DNA of 64,000 nt, taken from positions 2,728,426 through 2,792,425 of the forward strand of contig NZ_BMIA01000001.1 of the NCBI RefSeq assembly GCF_014641595.1, given 5' to 3'. Position numbers and translations under genes: made by a program. The notes under the pieces are model-generated. The model was not told the DNA's origin. It worked only from the letters and a program-made list of their open reading frames with translations, and did not search any database. Numbering within the stretch: the stretch's first letter is position 1; every line of letters begins with the position of its first letter. Shown here piece by piece: positions 26,111 through 34,428 of the stretch. Source of the stretch: Dyadobacter endophyticus (GTDB lineage: Bacteria; Bacteroidota; Bacteroidia; Cytophagales; Spirosomataceae).

Positions 26111-27019
26111 ATGAACAGCCGACCTACACGTATGAACAACACAAACAGCCTGTCACTACTCCTGATCTGCCTGCTCGCCATTGTCGCATCAGCCTGTGAA
26201 GATCGCCGCATGAATAACATGGCCGAAGACAAGGTCTCGCTCAACGATTTTGGTGAAAATGTGCAAAAAGTATTCAAATGGGAAAACTCCACCTACCAGC
26301 TTCGGGTCATCAAAAGCGGGGCCGGACAAACGGGCGGTGAGGTTACGCTCAGTGTCGACAAGTCGGTCCTAGACAAATACGGTGATACCTATACGCTACT
26401 ACCGGATGAGCTCTACAAGGTTAAGACACCGCTCATTTCCCTGGGAAAATCAGATTACAGCGTCCCTTTTGAAATAGAATTTAATGCTGCCGGAATCGAA
26501 GCATTGCAGGCTGAAACCAAACTGCTGTATGCCGTACCTTTCCGACTTTCGTCCAATACGATTAAACCTGCTGCGGAAAGTCAGCTTTATTCCCTGGTCG
26601 TTCCCAAAATACTGAGTCCTTACATTCATTTTAAAACAGCAGGCCTTGCTCCCGATGCCTCGACCGTCAGCTTGGCAAATTCGCCTTCTGAATCAAGGTT
26701 TTACGCTTTTCTTCAAACCAATTATCATAACAAAACAGACTTGCGATATAAAGTCGAAATAAGCGAGGCTGCCTTAGCGGCCTACAACCTCGCCAATGGT
26801 ACAACCCACAAACTCCTGCCCGCTGAGGCATATAAGCTTGACGAAAGCAGTTTTGTGATCGCAAGTCTGAACGACGAGCAGGCATTGTCCTATTACCTGC
26901 TGAAAGGCAAAGTTGCCAATGGCGAATACATGCTGCCGCTTAAAATTACATCGGTTTCGAAATATGGCATCGATCCCGCCCGGTCGACGATTTTTATCCC
27001 TGTTAAGATTCAGGATTAA
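26111..27019 (+). CDS. DUF1735-type surface lipoprotein (locus 1)
   Basis: 302 residues, lipoprotein signal with cysteine in VASACEDRR. The mature part has two beta-sandwich repeats: the first (about 55-150) contains LLPDELYKVKTPLISLGKSDYSVPFEI, the second (about 170-300) contains LLPAEAYKLDESSFVI. This matches DUF1735/DUF4361-type lipoproteins that accompany SusD in Bacteroidota and are thought to bind glycan on the surface. ATG 26111 lies 4 bp after the SusD stop; ATG 26132 is an alternative. It is the last gene of locus 1, with no enzyme following. Confidence 0.82.
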   Translation: MNSRPTRMNNTNSLSLLLICLLAIVASACEDRRMNNMAEDKVSLNDFGENVQKVFKWENSTYQLRVIKSGAGQTGGEVTLSVDKSVLDKYGDTYTLLPDELYKVKTPLISLGKSDYSVPFEIEFNAAGIEALQAETKLLYAVPFRLSSNTIKPAAESQLYSLVVPKILSPYIHFKTAGLAPDASTVSLANSPSESRFYAFLQTNYHNKTDLRYKVEISEAALAAYNLANGTTHKLLPAEAYKLDESSFVIASLNDEQALSYYLLKGKVANGEYMLPLKITSVSKYGIDPARSTIFIPVKIQD

Positions 27020-27073
27020 CCGGCAGATCGCATCAGGCCATTAATCAGCACAATAGTCTGAATCCTCGACTAC

Positions 27074-27844
27074 TCATTTCATCATACTGATATTCGTCAT
27101 GCCACCGTCCGCGAGAATTTCCGTTCCCACAATAAAAGCCGAGTCAGTCGAGGCCAGGAACACCGCCGCCTTTCCAATGTCGGACGGAAGACCTTGTTTG
27201 CCGATTGGAATAATGTCGATCCATGCCTGCTTTACCTGCTCCAAACGCGCTTCGGGAACCAGTTTGCCGAATACAGGCGTATCGATCGAGCCCGGTGAAA
27301 GGGTGTTGACCCGGATGTTTCTGGCCAGCAAATCCAGCGACAGGCCTTTCGCAAGCGAGATAATGGCCGCTTTGGCGGCACTGTAAATCGCCATGCCCGG
27401 CGCGGCGCGGTGGGCGGCGCTCGATCCGATCAGGATGACCGACGCTCCATCGTTCAGGTACGGCAGCGACTTTTGAACGGTGAAATAGGCGCTTTTAAGG
27501 TTTAAATCCATATACCGATCGTAGCCTTCCTCGGTCACATCGCTGATCGGGCCCATCGGCATGCCGTCCACCACACCGCCTGCATTCACGACCAGCACAT
27601 CGATCTTGCCGAATGTTTCAGATGTTTTTTGAAAGATATTTTCCAAATCATCCTGGCTGGTAACGTCGCCCTGTATACCGACAAATCCGTTGCCCAATGC
27701 CTGGACGGAGCGGTTCAATGTCGTCTGGTTTCGTCCGGTGATGGCACCTGTTGCACCCTCATTTTTGAATGCTTCCGCGATACCAAAGCCGATACCACTA
27801 TTGCCGCCGGTAATGACGGCCACTTTGTTTTTTAGCTTGTCCAT
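27074..27844 (-). CDS. Short-chain dehydrogenase/reductase
   Basis: 256 residues, classical SDR: cofactor motif GGNSGIG (about 13-19), NAGG segment (VVNAGGVV), catalytic serine in LIGSSAAHR, YSAAK catalytic pair near residues 155-159, and the C-terminal ILADGG. It is in the same direction as and 37 bp downstream of a second SDR gene (27882-28637), which is itself divergent from an HxlR regulator, so the pair probably forms one regulated operon. The substrate is unknown. It is convergent with the locus 1 lipoprotein gene. Confidence 0.92.
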   Translation of the reverse strand: MDKLKNKVAVITGGNSGIGFGIAEAFKNEGATGAITGRNQTTLNRSVQALGNGFVGIQGDVTSQDDLENIFQKTSETFGKIDVLVVNAGGVVDGMPMGPISDVTEEGYDRYMDLNLKSAYFTVQKSLPYLNDGASVILIGSSAAHRAAPGMAIYSAAKAAIISLAKGLSLDLLARNIRVNTLSPGSIDTPVFGKLVPEARLEQVKQAWIDIIPIGKQGLPSDIGKAAVFLASTDSAFIVGTEILADGGMTNISMMK

Positions 27845-27881
27845 GTGTTTTGTATTAAATCAATAGCGAGTTTGGGAGCAT

Positions 27882-28637
27882 TTACAGCCCGTAAATACCG
27901 CCCGAAACGGAGATTTTTTCGCCGGTAATCCAGGCTGCGTCGTCAGATGCGAGGAACACGGCTACTTTGGCGATGTCGTCGGGCTGTCCCGTGCGGCCAA
28001 GCGGCGTGGTGTCGATGAGTTTTTTTTCAAAATCGCTACCGATGAAGCCTGCGCTGCGTGCGCCTTCGGTTTCTACCACGCCGGGCAGAATGGAGTTGAT
28101 TCGTATGTTTTTGCCGCTGAATTCCTTGGATAATGAAATCGTAATAGCATCCAGCGCAGCCTTGGTGGCCGAGTACACCGATCCGGTCGGGAGTGGCGTG
28201 CGGCCTGCTTCGGAGCTGATATTGATGATATTGCCGCCAGCATCGCCGAACAGTTTCAACGACTCCTGGATGGCAAGAATGGAGCCGAATACATTGATAT
28301 TGAACTGTTGATGGAAGGTCCCGGCCGATACCTGTTCGATCGGCTCGTACTGGTAAATCCCCGCATTATTGACCAGAATATCCAGCGAGCCAAATGCATG
28401 TTTCGTCTCCTCGAACATGCGCACGACATCGTCTTCTTTTGATACGTCACCTTTTACAGAGATGGCCCTGCCTCCATTTTCGGTAATGGCTTGCACCACC
28501 TTGTCGGCATCTTCCTTACTGGATGCGTAATTCACCACTACTTTTGCGCCCTCTGCTGCGAATTGTTTGGCGATCGCCGCGCCTATGCCTTTGGATGCGC
28601 CGGTCACCAAGGCCACTTTGTTTGCTAATCTGTTCAC
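27882..28637 (-). CDS. Short-chain dehydrogenase/reductase (3-oxoacyl-ACP-reductase-like)
   Basis: 251 residues. Cofactor motif GASKGIG (about 13-19), the NNAG motif (LVNNAGIY), serine in ISSEAGR, and YSATK (about 152-156). The N-D-V-like acidic and basic pattern after strand beta-2 (NYASSKEDADK) suggests NADP preference, as in FabG relatives, but the fatty-acid role is not implied because the gene is not in a fab cluster. It is the first gene of a two-SDR operon, transcribed away from the HxlR gene; a -7-like element for it lies at 28665-28672. Confidence 0.92.
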   Translation of the reverse strand: MNRLANKVALVTGASKGIGAAIAKQFAAEGAKVVVNYASSKEDADKVVQAITENGGRAISVKGDVSKEDDVVRMFEETKHAFGSLDILVNNAGIYQYEPIEQVSAGTFHQQFNINVFGSILAIQESLKLFGDAGGNIINISSEAGRTPLPTGSVYSATKAALDAITISLSKEFSGKNIRINSILPGVVETEGARSAGFIGSDFEKKLIDTTPLGRTGQPDDIAKVAVFLASDDAAWITGEKISVSGGIYGL

Positions 28638-28664
28638 TTTTTCAATCCATTTAAGTTTGGATTA

Positions 28665-28672
28665 CAAAGCTA
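28665..28672 (-). promoter_or_regulatory. -7-like promoter element for the SDR pair
   Basis: On the minus strand this reads TAGCTTTG, matching TAnnTTTG. It lies 28 bp before the SDR start codon at 28637. No clear -33 element was found at 19 bp. Confidence 0.4.
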
Positions 28673-28682
28673 GGTCACGTTA

Positions 28683-28715
28683 GTTACTTTTCGTAACTTT
28701 GTGTCGAAAAGTAAC
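28683..28715. promoter_or_regulatory. 33-bp palindrome between SDR and HxlR genes (operator candidate)
   Basis: Perfect 11-bp inverted arms GTTACTTTTCG and CGAAAAGTAAC separated by 11 bp. The right flank adds three more GTAAC half-sites (28717, 28728, 28736). The central 11 bp contain the -7-like element TAACTTTG (28694-28701) for the HxlR gene. The likely ligand is the HxlR protein, repressing both directions. Confidence 0.65.
28694..28701 (+). promoter_or_regulatory. -7-like promoter element for the HxlR gene
   Basis: TAACTTTG matches TAnnTTTG and lies 41 bp before the HxlR ATG, inside the 33-bp palindrome. Confidence 0.4.
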
Positions 28716-28742
28716 AGTAACATCCAGGTAACAAAGTAACAT

Positions 28743-29096
28743 ATGGAGTGCGAACCACGTCAGATCGATAAGCATAAAAAGGAAATGATGGCTGTCCAGG
28801 ATTCGATGGACGTGCTCAGCGGCAAGTGGAAGGTTTCGATCATTTCATCCATTTGCTATTATAATAAACGGCGGTTTTCCGACATCCTCAACGATGTGGA
28901 TGGTATTTCCAACAGGATGCTCAGCAAGGAATTAAAAGAGCTGGAAATCAACCAGCTGGTAAAACGGACGGTGCTCGACACCCAACCCGTGACTGTCCAA
29001 TACGAATTGACGGAGCACGGTCTTACGTTAAAGACCATCATCAATAACCTGACCGATTGGGGTATGGAGCATCGCAAAAAGATCATCGGAGGATAA
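28743..29096 (+). CDS. HxlR family winged-helix regulator
   Basis: 117 residues, single HxlR-type domain: VQDSMDVLSGKWKVSIISSICY (family signature), RRFSDILNDVDGISNRMLSKELKELE (recognition region) and a wing with TVQYELTEHG. Many HxlR proteins respond to electrophiles or quinones and control adjacent reductases; here the divergent SDR pair is the obvious target. No conserved near-N-terminal cysteine pair is evident beyond C3, so redox sensing is uncertain. Confidence 0.93.
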   Translation: MECEPRQIDKHKKEMMAVQDSMDVLSGKWKVSIISSICYYNKRRFSDILNDVDGISNRMLSKELKELEINQLVKRTVLDTQPVTVQYELTEHGLTLKTIINNLTDWGMEHRKKIIGG

Positions 29097-29123
29097 GCCG
29101 GCAGGAAATTCTCCTACCGGCTT
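29095..29123. terminator. Hairpin between hxlR and fasciclin gene, likely bidirectional terminator
   Basis: Arms of 12 bp beginning AAGCCGG and ending CCGGCTT with one internal mismatch and a five-base loop, overlapping the HxlR stop and followed by the convergent fasciclin gene. Confidence 0.6.
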
Positions 29124-29146
29124 CGCTACGCTCAACCCGAGCCACC

Positions 29147-29701
29147 TCACTTGGGCATCAGCACTGTATCAATTACGTGAATTACCCCATTAGACTGAAA
29201 AACATCAGCAATGGTGACCATCGCTTTGTTTCCTTTGGCGTCGGTCAGCACGATTTTCTTACCCTTCTGCATGGCAGTAAGCTCTCCGCCTCCCACAGTT
29301 TTCAACATTGCTTTGCCGTCTCCATCCTTGATAGCTTTCATCAGATCGGCGGCGCTCATGTTGCCCGCTACCACGTGGTAGGTCAAAATGCCTGTCAGCA
29401 TTTCTTTGTTTTCTGGTTTTACCAACATGTCAACCGTTCCTTTCGGCAATTTATCAAACGCCATGTTGGTCGGCGCAAATACAGTGAATGGCCCCGGGCC
29501 CGATAAGGTTTCTACCAAACCCGCGGCTTTCACGGCTGCTACCAGTGTAGTGTGATCCTTGGAATTGACTGCATTCTCGATAATGTTTTTGGATGGGTAC
29601 ATAGGTGCCCCCCCGACGGTTACGGATTTCTCTTGCGCAAACGAATAAGTACCGATAAAAAGCAATGTGGTGAGTGCCGTCAAAAAATGTAGCTTTTTCA
29701 T
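29147..29701 (-). CDS. Secreted fasciclin (FAS1) domain protein
   Basis: 184 residues, signal peptide MKKLHFLTALTTLLFIGTYSFAQ, then one FAS1 domain (about 48-184) with the H1 motif FTVFAPTNMAFDKLPKG, the YH motif (LTYHVV) and H2 segment ADVFQSNGVIHVIDTVLMP. FAS1 domains mediate adhesion or bind small ligands; in Bacteroidota they are often secreted stress-associated proteins. ATG 29701 is chosen for the signal peptide; an upstream in-frame start at 29797 would be non-hydrophobic. It is divergent from the ferritin-like genes. Confidence 0.92.
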   Translation of the reverse strand: MKKLHFLTALTTLLFIGTYSFAQEKSVTVGGAPMYPSKNIIENAVNSKDHTTLVAAVKAAGLVETLSGPGPFTVFAPTNMAFDKLPKGTVDMLVKPENKEMLTGILTYHVVAGNMSAADLMKAIKDGDGKAMLKTVGGGELTAMQKGKKIVLTDAKGNKAMVTIADVFQSNGVIHVIDTVLMPK

Positions 29702-29870
29702 AGTGTAAGTTATCTTGATAGTGAAAAACAAGTGTGTGTGATCGATCAACACGACCAATCTACGCGGGCTGCCAGGTGATTGGATCAGTTTACCCACTTA
29801 TTTTCATCAAATTTCAAATACAATACTATTAACTATTTAATTTACAGTACTTTAAGTCACACAAAATTGG

Positions 29871-29897
29871 TCGATATACGTCGAAAACGTATATCGA
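29871..29897. promoter_or_regulatory. 27-bp palindrome in the fasciclin/ferritin-like divergent region
   Basis: Perfect 11-bp arms (TCGATATACGT and its complement) around CGAAA. It lies 170 bp from the fasciclin start and 141 bp from the ferritin-like start. It could be an operator or an RNA hairpin. The remaining 336-bp intergenic interval is AT-rich with no gene seen. Confidence 0.45.
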
Positions 29898-30037
29898 TGA
29901 TTGGATTAAACATAGATTTCCAGGGAAAATATTTTTTTTCACGCCTTGATCTTAAGTAAAAAAAGAGGCGTATGTCTCCCCGAAACTCATTCAAAATGAA
30001 AGGGAAACAAGCTCTTAAACTTTTACTGATCTAGATT

Positions 30038-30751
30038 ATGCACACAAACAAGAAGTACGGCTCCTACGAAGTAGACGAAGAAGGGGCATCACTGGTCAAC
30101 AGACGTTTGTTTTTAAGTTCGGCGGGACTGACCACAGCATTTGGTACTATGTTGATTGTAACGGGCTGTACCAAGGAAGATCACCAGATTCCTGGCATGA
30201 GTGACGCCGTAGACCTCGGCTCCGGGGATATCGGCGTGCTCAATTATGCGTACGCACTGGAACAACTTGAAGCGGCATTTTACGCAAAGGTGATAGACTC
30301 GCCTTTTTCGGGTATGACCGACGCGGAGAAGACGATCCTAACCGAGATCCGTGACCACGAGATTGTTCACCGGGAATTTTTCAAGGCAGCATTGGCAGGT
30401 AACGCTATCAAAGGATTGACTCCCAATTTCGACGGAATCGACTTTGGCAGCAGAACAGCAGTTCTGGGTGCAGCCAAATTGTTCGAAGATACTGGCGTAG
30501 CTGCATACAACGGCGCGGGAAAACTGATTAAAGACCCGAATTACCTGCTGTTGGCCGGAAAGATTGTCTCCGTTGAAGCACGCCACGCGGCAGTTATCCG
30601 TGACCTGATCAACCCCAAGTCTGCCGATTTTGCCGGTGACGACATCATCGATTTGAATGGCATGGACAAGGCCGTTGCGCCTGCTGACATTCTTGCGGCA
30701 GTCAAGGGCTACGTTAAAGACACAATTAATGGTGCTAACGTAGGTAAATAA
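30038..30751 (+). CDS. Ferritin-like domain lipoprotein
   Basis: 237 residues. The N-terminus has a twin-arginine-like segment NRRLFLSSAGLTTAFG followed by a lipobox-type cysteine (VTGC), so export and lipidation are likely. The body is a ferritin-like four-helix bundle (about 65-200): LNYAYALEQLEAAFYAKV, EIRDHEIVHREFF, EDTGVAAYNGAG and VSVEARHAAVIRDL. The E-x-x-H pairs (RDHEIVH, EARHAA) are candidate di-metal ligands. This is the DUF2202/'Ferritin_2' style seen in desiccation- or stress-related bacterial proteins. A paralogue follows after 29 bp. Confidence 0.88.
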   Translation: MHTNKKYGSYEVDEEGASLVNRRLFLSSAGLTTAFGTMLIVTGCTKEDHQIPGMSDAVDLGSGDIGVLNYAYALEQLEAAFYAKVIDSPFSGMTDAEKTILTEIRDHEIVHREFFKAALAGNAIKGLTPNFDGIDFGSRTAVLGAAKLFEDTGVAAYNGAGKLIKDPNYLLLAGKIVSVEARHAAVIRDLINPKSADFAGDDIIDLNGMDKAVAPADILAAVKGYVKDTINGANVGK

Positions 30752-30780
30752 TCGTATTCACACTAACCGGATCAGACACA

Positions 30781-31572
30781 ATGAATATTTTCAAAATTAT
30801 AGATCAGTTTCAGCAAATTGACGGCGATGCCGTGGGGAGACTCGAATATGCATCGCGCCGCCACTTCATGAGCAAGGTCGGAAGTAAGCTGGCTTCCGCC
30901 GCAATTCCAACGGCATTTGCAGCGATTGTAAATAAAGCATTTGCACAGTCGGCAGCGGCTATCGATGTGCTTAATTATGCATTAACACTTGAATATCTGG
31001 AAGACGAATTCTACAAAGGAGGCCTGGCGGCAGCGAATTTGATCCCTGCATCGGATAAATCGATATTTATGCAGATCGGCAAACACGAGTCGCAGCACGT
31101 CGCCTTTCTGGTGAAAGCGCTTGGCGCGAAAGCTATTGCCAAACCCATGTTTGATTTTACCTATAAAGGGGCATTCGCCGACGTATTCAGTAACTACAAC
31201 ACCTTTGTGACGGTTTCAAGCGCGCTGGAAGATACGGGTGTACGGGCCTACAAAGGCCAGGCCGGAGTTTTGATCGCCGACCCGCAGATTCTGGAATATG
31301 CATTACAGGTTCACTCGGTGGAGGCGCGCCACGCGGCTGTCGCCCGCAGACTCGCGGCCACGCTATTAGGAATGCCCGCCATGAAGGGCTGGATTACAGG
31401 CAAAGAAGGAGCCGTACCGGCTATTTATGCCGGGGAAGACAATATGACCCAGGGTGGGGTGAACATTAAAGGTTTGGCTTCTAAAACGGACGCTGCTGTT
31501 ACAGAAGCGTTCGACGAGCCGTTGACAAAGGATGCGGTATTAGCTATTGCCGGTCCATTCATAAAAGGTTGA
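30781..31572 (+). CDS. Ferritin-like domain protein, second copy
   Basis: 263 residues, paralogue of the preceding gene. The N-terminus SRRHFMSKVGSKLASAAIPTAFAAIVNKAFAQS (read in parts: SRRHFM, then a hydrophobic run, then AFAQ) looks like a Tat signal with signal peptidase I cleavage rather than a lipobox. Bundle helices: LNYALTLEYLEDEFYKGG, IGKHESQHVAFL, EDTGVRAYKGQAG and VHSVEARHAAVARRL, retaining the E/H ligand pattern. The pair is probably cotranscribed and may form a hetero-oligomer, one anchored and one soluble. A strong terminator follows at 31608. Confidence 0.88.
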   Translation: MNIFKIIDQFQQIDGDAVGRLEYASRRHFMSKVGSKLASAAIPTAFAAIVNKAFAQSAAAIDVLNYALTLEYLEDEFYKGGLAAANLIPASDKSIFMQIGKHESQHVAFLVKALGAKAIAKPMFDFTYKGAFADVFSNYNTFVTVSSALEDTGVRAYKGQAGVLIADPQILEYALQVHSVEARHAAVARRLAATLLGMPAMKGWITGKEGAVPAIYAGEDNMTQGGVNIKGLASKTDAAVTEAFDEPLTKDAVLAIAGPFIKG

Positions 31573-31607
31573 TTGAGTTGTATAGTAAAGCGAATTGATC
31601 GCAGTTT

Positions 31608-31641
31608 AAAATCCGTTGTCACAGGTACAACGGATTTTTTT
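31608..31641 (+). terminator. Rho-independent terminator after the ferritin-like pair
   Basis: 12-bp arms (AAAATCCGTTGT and complement) with a 7-base loop, followed directly by a run of seven T (31635-31641). Confidence 0.88.
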
Positions 31642-31854
31642 GTTCATAATCCAATTTCCATCGGCAAAGCCCAACGTCCCGTCAACATTCAAATCAATAT
31701 CCGCAGGGCGTTATCTGTTGTTCAGTCATAGCATCCCGCTTTTAACATTCATCAAGACAATTAGGATAAATCGAAATTTAACATAACCAATAAATCCAAA
31801 GACCGGCTGGCGACGTAAGTGGGTTATCAAACTACATAACTCAATCACGTTCCT

Positions 31855-33441
31855 ATGAAATTACTCAACTTTCGCCTGAGGCCGGTGGTTGCCGCCCTTA
31901 GCTTCATTCTCTCGTTCTCCATGTATTCCTGCGAGGATCACCGCGTGCCGCCTTCCGGGCCGTCACTCCCCGACAGGGTCTTCTACGCATTGTCGGATAA
32001 CAACCAGTTGCATGAGATCAACATCCGAAACACCGCCGTGCCATTACGCACTTTTGCCGTAACCGGTCTTGAACAGGGTGATATGCTGAAAGGCATCGAT
32101 TTCCGCCCGGCCACGGGACAGCTTTACGCGATCGGTTCGATGAATAACCTTTATCAGGTGAATATTAAATCCGGTGACCAGGAAGGAAAGGCTACCCGCA
32201 TTGGCTCAGCTCCGATTGCCGCTACTTTGAACGGTCATATCGGTTTTGACTTCAACCCCACCGTCGACCGCATCCGGGTGGTGACCAACTCGACTCAGAA
32301 TCTGCGCCTGCATCCTGAAACGGGTGCAATTGTTCCGGGCGACTCTCCATTGAATGGTTATGCCAATCCGATGATCGGCGCGGTGGCCTACACCAACAGT
32401 CGCGCGGGCGTTACCGCCGCTCCTGCGGGCGCGGGCACGACGCTTTACGACATCGACCCTTCGACAGACATGTTGTACATACAAAACCCTCCCAATCCCG
32501 GCGGTTTAGTACCGGTAGGTCCACTCGGCCTGAACATCCAGGAAGTAGGCGGATTCGATATCTCCCCCGACATAACTCCTTCTGATATTTACCCAATTGT
32601 CTCTGTCAAATTCGACGACAAATGGGAGCTTGATTTTGTCGATTTGGCTACCGGCAAACTTCAAAAACTGGGCAATTTCCCTACTAATACGAATGTTATC
32701 GGCATTGCTATCCCCCCGCTCCCTGTCGCCTATGCTTTGACCGACAGTGGTATGCTGAAAATTTTCAACCCTGAAAACGGCATGGATTACGGCACTAAGT
32801 CGATCCCAACCATCCCAGGCGTCACCTTGCAAGGCATAGATATCCGCCCGGCTAACGGCAGGCTGTACGCACTCGGCAGCAACAGCAAAATCTACGGCAT
32901 CGACCTTGGAAGCGGAGCTGCGACCGAGCTGGCAAGCCTGAAACTGGCCGACAACACCCCGGTAATGCTCAGCGGAACTTATTTCGGCGTCGATTTCAAT
33001 CCAGTGGCCGACCGCCTGCGTGTTGTAAGCGACAATGGACAGAATCTTCGCATTAACGTAAGCGACGGGGTTACAGCCGTAGATCAACCCCTCAAAATCG
33101 GTATGGCAGGCCCGATTCCCTTCATTACCGGCGTTGCCTATACCAACAGCTACCCGGGCACCACTACCACGATGCTCTTCGACATCGACAGCCAATCGAA
33201 TACATTATACTTACAGACACCGCCCAACAACGGTGTGATGGCCGACCCGAAAGCGCTGGGCATCGATGTAAGTTCCGGCCTCGGTTTCGACATCGGTAAT
33301 ATCTCCGGCAAAGGTTACGCCATCTTCACAGTGGGACTCAACACCGGCTTTTATACAGTCGATCTGACTACCGGCGCGACCACGCACAAGTTCCCGTTCA
33401 GCGGACCAGTAAAAGGGCTTGCCATTGGGTTCGGGTTATAA
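31855..33441 (+). CDS. Lipoprotein with two DUF4394 domains
   Basis: 528 residues. The signal peptide ends at a lipobox (SMYSCED, cysteine near 26). Two DUF4394 beta-propeller-like halves follow: about 40-285 and 290-528. Both repeat GIDFRPA/GIDIRPA, GRLYAL/GQLYAI, GFDFNPTVDRIRVV/GVDFNPVADRLRVV, NLRL/NLRI and a TTLYDID/TMLFDID segment, showing internal duplication. DUF4394 has no established function; most members are secreted or surface bound. A long bidirectional terminator follows at 33456. Confidence 0.88.
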   Translation: MKLLNFRLRPVVAALSFILSFSMYSCEDHRVPPSGPSLPDRVFYALSDNNQLHEINIRNTAVPLRTFAVTGLEQGDMLKGIDFRPATGQLYAIGSMNNLYQVNIKSGDQEGKATRIGSAPIAATLNGHIGFDFNPTVDRIRVVTNSTQNLRLHPETGAIVPGDSPLNGYANPMIGAVAYTNSRAGVTAAPAGAGTTLYDIDPSTDMLYIQNPPNPGGLVPVGPLGLNIQEVGGFDISPDITPSDIYPIVSVKFDDKWELDFVDLATGKLQKLGNFPTNTNVIGIAIPPLPVAYALTDSGMLKIFNPENGMDYGTKSIPTIPGVTLQGIDIRPANGRLYALGSNSKIYGIDLGSGAATELASLKLADNTPVMLSGTYFGVDFNPVADRLRVVSDNGQNLRINVSDGVTAVDQPLKIGMAGPIPFITGVAYTNSYPGTTTTMLFDIDSQSNTLYLQTPPNNGVMADPKALGIDVSSGLGFDIGNISGKGYAIFTVGLNTGFYTVDLTTGATTHKFPFSGPVKGLAIGFGL

Positions 33442-33455
33442 ATTTCAAGCTTTTG

Positions 33456-33494
33456 GAAAAAGCACCTTCCGGTTTGACCGGAGGGTGCTTTTTC
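33456..33494. terminator. Strong bidirectional Rho-independent terminator
   Basis: 18-bp arms beginning GAAAAAGCACC and ending GGTGCTTTTTC with a three-base loop and a single G-T wobble. A-run on the left and T-run on the right allow function in both directions, between the DUF4394 gene and the convergent ABC permease gene. Confidence 0.88.
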
Positions 33495-33657
33495 ACGAAA
33501 GAACGACCGCATTGATGATGGATTAGAAACTAATAGATAATGTCTGGACGGCACGGGAAGTGACTCAATCATCATGACCAGGGTTAGCTATATCATCCCC
33601 CGGTTGAATAACCGCATCTGATGGTAAAAATGCTGCTAATCGTTCAAACATTTCATG

Positions 33658-34428
33658 TCAAACAATATCCTTTCGGCTGATCAGCACGATGCTCGCCAAT
33701 GCACCGGAAACATAAACCGCCAGACCGATCCATAAATACGAGTATTGCCAATCGGCCATTTGCAGTGAATTGTTCAGAAAACCAATGGGCCACAGGTACG
33801 GCGACGCTTTGCTGATTGCAAAGCCACGTGAAATGGCGCCTGCCATCGCGGCGAAAAGCCCGAGGCCTGCCGGCACGATAAAGCTTGCAAATTCCATACT
33901 GATGTATAGCTGAATAACAATCATCCCCCCGCCGGCCAGAAACATCAGTAAACTTGCTTTTGATAACACTTCGTGCATAGAATATGACTGGAACCCGTAG
34001 CGGGGTTTAAGAATACCCAGCAACCATCCGGCCATCTCGGAAAAGCCGTACAATGCGATGTGGCTCAGCGAGATAAGCCCCGTAAGGATCAACAACTTCC
34101 CCGCATAAATACTCCATTTCGGCACCGGCAGACTGTATAAATAGGCGAAAGCGCGGTTCTGATGCTCCATGGCGCTATACAGCGCAGATTGAAGTGAAAC
34201 GTAAATGGGGAAAACAAACAGCGCCCAGCCTACCAAAATATGCCCTGAGAAATTGTCCCAGGGATTGATATCGGGCCCGTAAAATCGGTCCCCGTCCGCA
34301 TATGCGGCTACGAAGGCGACCGTCACTACAAATAAGGGCGCAAAAAGCGCAAGCCATGGCACCAGCGTGTTTTTGATCTTGATTTTCTCCATAGCCACGC
34401 TGCGGGATAAATAACTAAAACTATTCAT
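33658..34428 (-). CDS. ABC-2-type transporter permease
   Basis: 256 residues with six predicted membrane helices (first near 25-45). It resembles permeases of bacitracin/lantibiotic-type ABC exporters or ABC-2 subfamily 3 (first periplasmic loop with DGDRFYGPDINPWDNFSGHILVGWALF in two halves around DNFSG). Its ATG overlaps the ATPase stop by four bases, so the two are coupled. No substrate can be assigned; the neighbouring LytS/LytTR pair may regulate it. Confidence 0.85.
   Translation of the reverse strand: MNSFSYLSRSVAMEKIKIKNTLVPWLALFAPLFVVTVAFVAAYADGDRFYGPDINPWDNFSGHILVGWALFVFPIYVSLQSALYSAMEHQNRAFAYLYSLPVPKWSIYAGKLLILTGLISLSHIALYGFSEMAGWLLGILKPRYGFQSYSMHEVLSKASLLMFLAGGGMIVIQLYISMEFASFIVPAGLGLFAAMAGAISRGFAISKASPYLWPIGFLNNSLQMADWQYSYLWIGLAVYVSGALASIVLISRKDIV

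Noticed and set aside
29792..31824. Shared TAAGTGGGT upstream of the fasciclin gene (29792-29800, minus) and the DUF4394 gene (31816-31824, plus)
   Set aside because: The distances to the starts differ (91 and 31 bp), and a nine-base match between two intergenic regions of this size is expected about by chance.
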